9,374 nt of DNA from an uncultured Acidobacteriota bacterium. GTDB lineage: Bacteria > Acidobacteriota > Thermoanaerobaculia > UBA5066. Position numbers and translations under genes: made by a program. Shown here one piece after another: positions 6,960-9,374 of this stretch. Each line of letters starts with the position of its first letter. Positions within the stretch are counted from its first letter, which is position 1. The notes under the pieces were generated by a model. That model was not told the DNA's origin and searched no databases. It saw only the letters and a program-made list of their open reading frames with translations. The stretch lies in NCBI GenBank assembly GCA_937902605.1, contig CALFNC010000180.1:1-9374 (forward strand), written 5' to 3'.

Positions 6960-7712
6960 CTAGCGCGGGATCCGGAAGGGCGGGAGGATGTCGACGCCGG
7001 CCGAGAGTTCGGCGCACCAGTCGATGAACTGGCGGACCATCTCCTTCCCACGGAAGAACGCGCCGTGCTGCGGCGCGATCGTGTCGATCTCGAGGCCACG
7101 GACCATGTCGGCCCAGGCCCGGAGCACCTTGTTCGAGGCCATGTAACGCCGGTGGAACCCCTCCATGTAGGGGATGTGGGCGCCGAAGTCCCGGACCTCC
7201 TGGTAATCCATCCCGAGGGAGGCCCCGAGGTCTCCGCTGTAGAGGATTTTCGAGACCGGGTCGTAGACTTGGAAGTTCCCGGGTGAATGCAGGAAGTGGG
7301 CCGGGAGGACGAGGAGCTCGGAGCCGGCCAGGTCGAGCCGCATCCCTTCGTCGGGGATCGCCTTCAGCCTGTCGATCACCAGCTGGTCCAGCCCGAAGTG
7401 GGGGACGAAGCGGATCCAAAGCGCAGAGATCCAGGCGGTCGCCTCCGTCGTCATCAGCCAGCCGTTCGCGGCGGCGATGATGTCGGGGTCCTGGTGGGAG
7501 AAGAAAATCAGCTTCAGCTCCCCGTCGCCCAGGAGGGCGGTCGACTCCGACATGGCGCGGGTGTAGACCCTGTGTCCTCCCGGGTCGAGGATCATCCCGG
7601 CCCCGTCGTGGACGATCAGATGCTGGTTCGCCTGGACTGCCTGCCCGCGGCCGAAGTCCTCGAGGAGGATGTTCCGATGGGTCGCGTTCTGGAAAAGGGT
7701 GATGGACGCCAT
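6960..7712 (-). CDS. oxygen-binding di-iron (ODP) type metallo-beta-lactamase-fold protein, copy 1
   Basis: A 250-residue protein of the ODP / flavodiiron-like branch of the metallo-beta-lactamase fold, without a flavodoxin domain. Likely metal ligands are H73-Q-D75-P-D77 (SHQDPDI), H142 in PAHFLHSPGN, D161 in LYSGD and H216 in APQHG. These align with the H-x-E-x-D, H, D, H ligands of flavodiiron proteins, except that Glu is replaced by Asp and the His next to the last Asp is Ile78. Relatives bind O2 or NO at a di-iron site and act as sensors or reductases; which applies here is unknown. Start 7712 is chosen because AAGGAG ends six bases before it; ATG 7718 would touch that site. It is the second gene of a tandem pair and converges on hyhL. 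Confidence 0.85.
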   Translation of the reverse strand: MASITLFQNATHRNILLEDFGRGQAVQANQHLIVHDGAGMILDPGGHRVYTRAMSESTALLGDGELKLIFFSHQDPDIIAAANGWLMTTEATAWISALWIRFVPHFGLDQLVIDRLKAIPDEGMRLDLAGSELLVLPAHFLHSPGNFQVYDPVSKILYSGDLGASLGMDYQEVRDFGAHIPYMEGFHRRYMASNKVLRAWADMVRGLEIDTIAPQHGAFFRGKEMVRQFIDWCAELSAGVDILPPFRIPR

Positions 7713-7718
7713 GTTCAT

Positions 7719-7724
7719 CTCCTT
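7719..7724 (-). promoter_or_regulatory. ribosome binding site deciding the start of ODP copy 1
   Basis: AAGGAG on the minus strand lies six bases before ATG 7712 but directly abuts ATG 7718. Normal spacing therefore picks 7712, giving MASITLF, which also lines up with the start of the paralogue (MPSLKLY) without a gap. Confidence 0.75.
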
Positions 7725-7758
7725 GGTTGGACCGTGTCGCACCCGCCGGGACGCCGAC

Positions 7759-8517
7759 TTACCGAGCGGGAACGAGGTATTTCTCGGGAAGCAGGTCGAC
7801 GCCGCAGTCCAGCCCATGGAGCCAGTCGAGGAACCGGCCGGACACTTCCTTTCCGCGGAAGAGCGCACCGTGCTGCGGGGCGATCGTCTCGACGTCGAGG
7901 GTGCGGACCATGTCGACCCAGGCGCGGACAGCCTTCCTCGACGCGAGGTAGCGGCGATGGAACCCCTCCATGTACTTGACGTGATCGGCGAAGTCGCCAA
8001 CCTCGTGGTAGCCCATCCCGAGGGACGCCCCGATATCGCCGCTGTAGAGGATCTTCGACACCGTGTCGTAGACGCTGAAGTTCCCGGGCGAATGGAGGAA
8101 GTGGGCGGGGAGGATGATGAGGTCGCACCCGGCGAGGTCGAGATGCATCCCCTCGTCGGGGATCGGCTTCAGCCGGTCGATGACGAGGGAGTCGAGGCCG
8201 AAGTGGGGGATGAACCGGAGCCACAACGCTGACACATAGGCGACCGCGTCGGTCGTCATCAGCCATCCGTTCAGCGCGGCGACGATGTCGGGGTCCTGGT
8301 GGGAGAGGAAGATGTACTTCAGCGTCGAGCGGCCCAGGAGCGCCTTGGTCTCCGAGAGCGCCCGGTTGTAGACCCTGGGGCCGCCGGGGTCGAGGATCAT
8401 TCCCGCACCGCCGTGGACGATGAGGTGCTGGTTGGCCTGGACCATCTGGCTTTGGCCGAAATCCTCCAGCATGAAATTCCGGTGAGTGCCGTCGTCGTAG
8501 AGCTTCAAGGAGGGCAT
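7759..8517 (-). CDS. oxygen-binding di-iron (ODP) type metallo-beta-lactamase-fold protein, copy 2
   Basis: A 252-residue paralogue of the next gene downstream; hand alignment gives about 172 identities in the first 240 positions with no gap. All putative di-iron ligands are kept: H73, D75, D77 (SHQDPDI), H142, D161 and H216, with Ile78 again where flavodiiron proteins have His. The copies differ mainly in the N-terminal ten residues, around 170-182, and after 224, where copy 2 has Cys238 and a tail ending EKYLVPAR. AGGAAG six bases before ATG 8517 is the ribosome binding site. It is 46 bases upstream of copy 1 on the same strand, so the two are probably cotranscribed, perhaps with the decarboxylase gene 94 bases upstream. 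O2/NO binding is inferred from the family. Confidence 0.85.
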   Translation of the reverse strand: MPSLKLYDDGTHRNFMLEDFGQSQMVQANQHLIVHGGAGMILDPGGPRVYNRALSETKALLGRSTLKYIFLSHQDPDIVAALNGWLMTTDAVAYVSALWLRFIPHFGLDSLVIDRLKPIPDEGMHLDLAGCDLIILPAHFLHSPGNFSVYDTVSKILYSGDIGASLGMGYHEVGDFADHVKYMEGFHRRYLASRKAVRAWVDMVRTLDVETIAPQHGALFRGKEVSGRFLDWLHGLDCGVDLLPEKYLVPAR

Positions 8518-8611
8518 CGTCGTCTTCCTCTCTAGAGGGCCTTCGTGATCGGAAATTGGCGTTGTCGCGGGCACCACGGCCCTCCCCTCCACCTGGGCAT
8601 GCGGAGAGATG

Positions 8612-9374
8612 TTACCGCCGGGCTCCGCTCTCGGCCGCGACTCCGTGACGAAAGGCGTCGAGGAACGCCTCGAGGTGCCTCCAGCCGGTCCGGGCGTTCC
8701 CCACGGCGACGCGAAGGGAGTACCGCCCCGCCACCGTCGCGTGGGAGATGAAGGTGCGGCCGTCGGCGTTGATCCGCTCGAGGATCCGGCGGTTCGCCCC
8801 ATCGGCCTCCTCGGGGCTGAGACCTGCCGGCGCCCAGCGAAAGGCCACGACCGAGAAGGGCGTCGGGGCCGCCAGGACGACGTCTGGCTCCGCCCCGATT
8901 ACCTCGCGCAGCCGGTGGGCCAGGGCGATGTGCTCCCGGAGCATCGCGCGGACGCCTTCTGCCCCGAAGGTCCGGAGCATCATCCACAGCTTCAGCGCCC
9001 GGAAGCGGCGGCCCAGCTGGACCCCGTAGTCCATGTACTCGCGGACTCCGGCCGCCCCTTCGGGGGTCTCGAGGTAGTTCGGGACCACCGAGAAGGCGCG
9101 CCGGACCCGCTCCATCCGCCTAAAGAACAGCCCGGTGCATTCCAGCGGTACCAGCATCCACTTGTGTGGGTTGAAGACCACCGAGTCGGCCCGCTCCCAC
9201 CCCGAGAAGAGTGGACGGAGCTCCGGGAGCAAGGCGGCCGACCCGGCATAGGCGGCGTCGACGTGCATCCAGAGCCCTTCCCGTTCGCAGAGATCCGCCA
9301 CGGCGGGGAGGGGGTCGACGGAGGTCACGGTCGTCGTACCGGCCGTGGCGACGACGGCGACGGGCCGGAGGCCC
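8612..9374 (-). CDS. group II PLP-dependent decarboxylase (aromatic-L-amino-acid type), C-terminal part
   Basis: The last 253 residues are visible and the N-terminus lies beyond the right edge; family members are about 470-490 residues. They remove CO2 from L-amino acids such as tryptophan, tyrosine or DOPA, giving amines. The visible part opens with RPVAVVATAGTTTVTSVDPL, then WMHVDAAYAG, whose Asp holds the PLP ring nitrogen, and VVFNPHKWM, whose Lys (codon at 9161-9163) forms the Schiff base. LGRRFRALKLWMMLRTFG near the middle is typical of the aromatic branch. PTPFSVVAFRW and the end RYSLRVAVGNARTGWRHLEAFL also fit that branch. Glutamate decarboxylase is less likely. Substrate cannot be settled from this half. 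The gene is upstream of the ODP pair on the same strand, and I see no metabolic link between them. Confidence 0.9.
   Translation of the reverse strand, partial: GLRPVAVVATAGTTTVTSVDPLPAVADLCEREGLWMHVDAAYAGSAALLPELRPLFSGWERADSVVFNPHKWMLVPLECTGLFFRRMERVRRAFSVVPNYLETPEGAAGVREYMDYGVQLGRRFRALKLWMMLRTFGAEGVRAMLREHIALAHRLREVIGAEPDVVLAAPTPFSVVAFRWAPAGLSPEEADGANRRILERINADGRTFISHATVAGRYSLRVAVGNARTGWRHLEAFLDAFRHGVAAESGARR

Noticed and set aside
7713..8000. N-terminal extension of ODP copy 1 to a start near 8000
   Set aside because: The frame is open upstream, but that DNA is occupied by the end of copy 2. The AAGGAG site and the gapless match to the paralogue place the start at 7712.
7669..8232. A 187-codon plus-strand open frame
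   Set aside because: It is antisense to the two ODP genes. Similar shadow frames opposite both paralogues simply reflect their shared sequence and are not evidence of a gene.
8530..8537. Palindrome CTCTAGAG upstream of ODP copy 2
   Set aside because: Eight bases only, overlapping the purine-rich ribosome binding region, with no nearby promoter boxes. Best treated as chance.
1..9374. CRISPR array, tRNA, rRNA, insertion sequence or phage module
   Set aside because: I saw no regularly spaced repeats, no tRNA-like cloverleaf or CCA end, no transposase or integrase motifs and no flanking terminal repeats.

Overview
The window is a GC-rich bacterial stretch, judged by eye from composition and the G/C-rich third codon positions. 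It carries metabolic and redox genes. I see no rRNA, tRNA, CRISPR array, transposase or phage gene. The gene set (2-oxoacid:ferredoxin oxidoreductase, group 3b [NiFe]-hydrogenase, di-iron metallo-beta-lactamase-fold proteins, group II PLP decarboxylase) suits a high-GC soil, subsurface or thermophilic bacterium, for example Acidobacteriota or a relative. That placement is a guess, because the sequence holds no phylogenetic marker.

Layout. (1) Bases 1-999, minus strand: N-terminal 333 residues of a fused gamma-alpha 2-oxoacid:ferredoxin oxidoreductase (KorA type), cut by the left edge. (2) Bases 1000-1276: divergent intergenic region with a promoter-like AT-rich end next to a TetR gene. (3) Bases 1277-6871, plus strand: seven tightly packed genes that read as one operon: TetR regulator, a 94-residue cysteine-rich small protein, hydrogenase beta, a stand-alone cyclic-nucleotide-binding-domain protein, hydrogenase gamma, delta (small) and alpha (large). 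Gaps run from a 14-base overlap to 23 bases. (4) Bases 6872-6959: convergent gap with a nested inverted repeat, a possible terminator. (5) Bases 6960-8517, minus strand: two tandem paralogous oxygen-binding di-iron (ODP) type proteins, about 72% identical by hand count. (6) Bases 8612-9374, minus strand: C-terminal half of an aromatic-amino-acid-type PLP decarboxylase, cut by the right edge.

How the genes may work together. By family knowledge, the large and small subunits oxidise H2 or make it. Electrons pass through the small-subunit Fe-S clusters to the gamma subunit (FAD, NAD(P), [2Fe-2S]) and the beta subunit (two [4Fe-4S]), which link to NAD(P)H. The TetR protein, the CNBD protein and the Cys-rich protein are the least explained parts and are candidates for control or accessory roles. 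No hydrogenase maturation gene (hypA-F, endopeptidase) lies in the window, so maturation must be supplied from elsewhere. The ODP pair faces the operon and may relate to O2 or NO handling. That link rests only on proximity.

The hydrogenase itself is a known type. The parts most worth a second look are the regulatory front end of the operon (promoter with a palindrome in its spacer and a possible leaderless start), the Cys-rich small protein, and the CNBD protein sitting between the two electron-transfer subunits.
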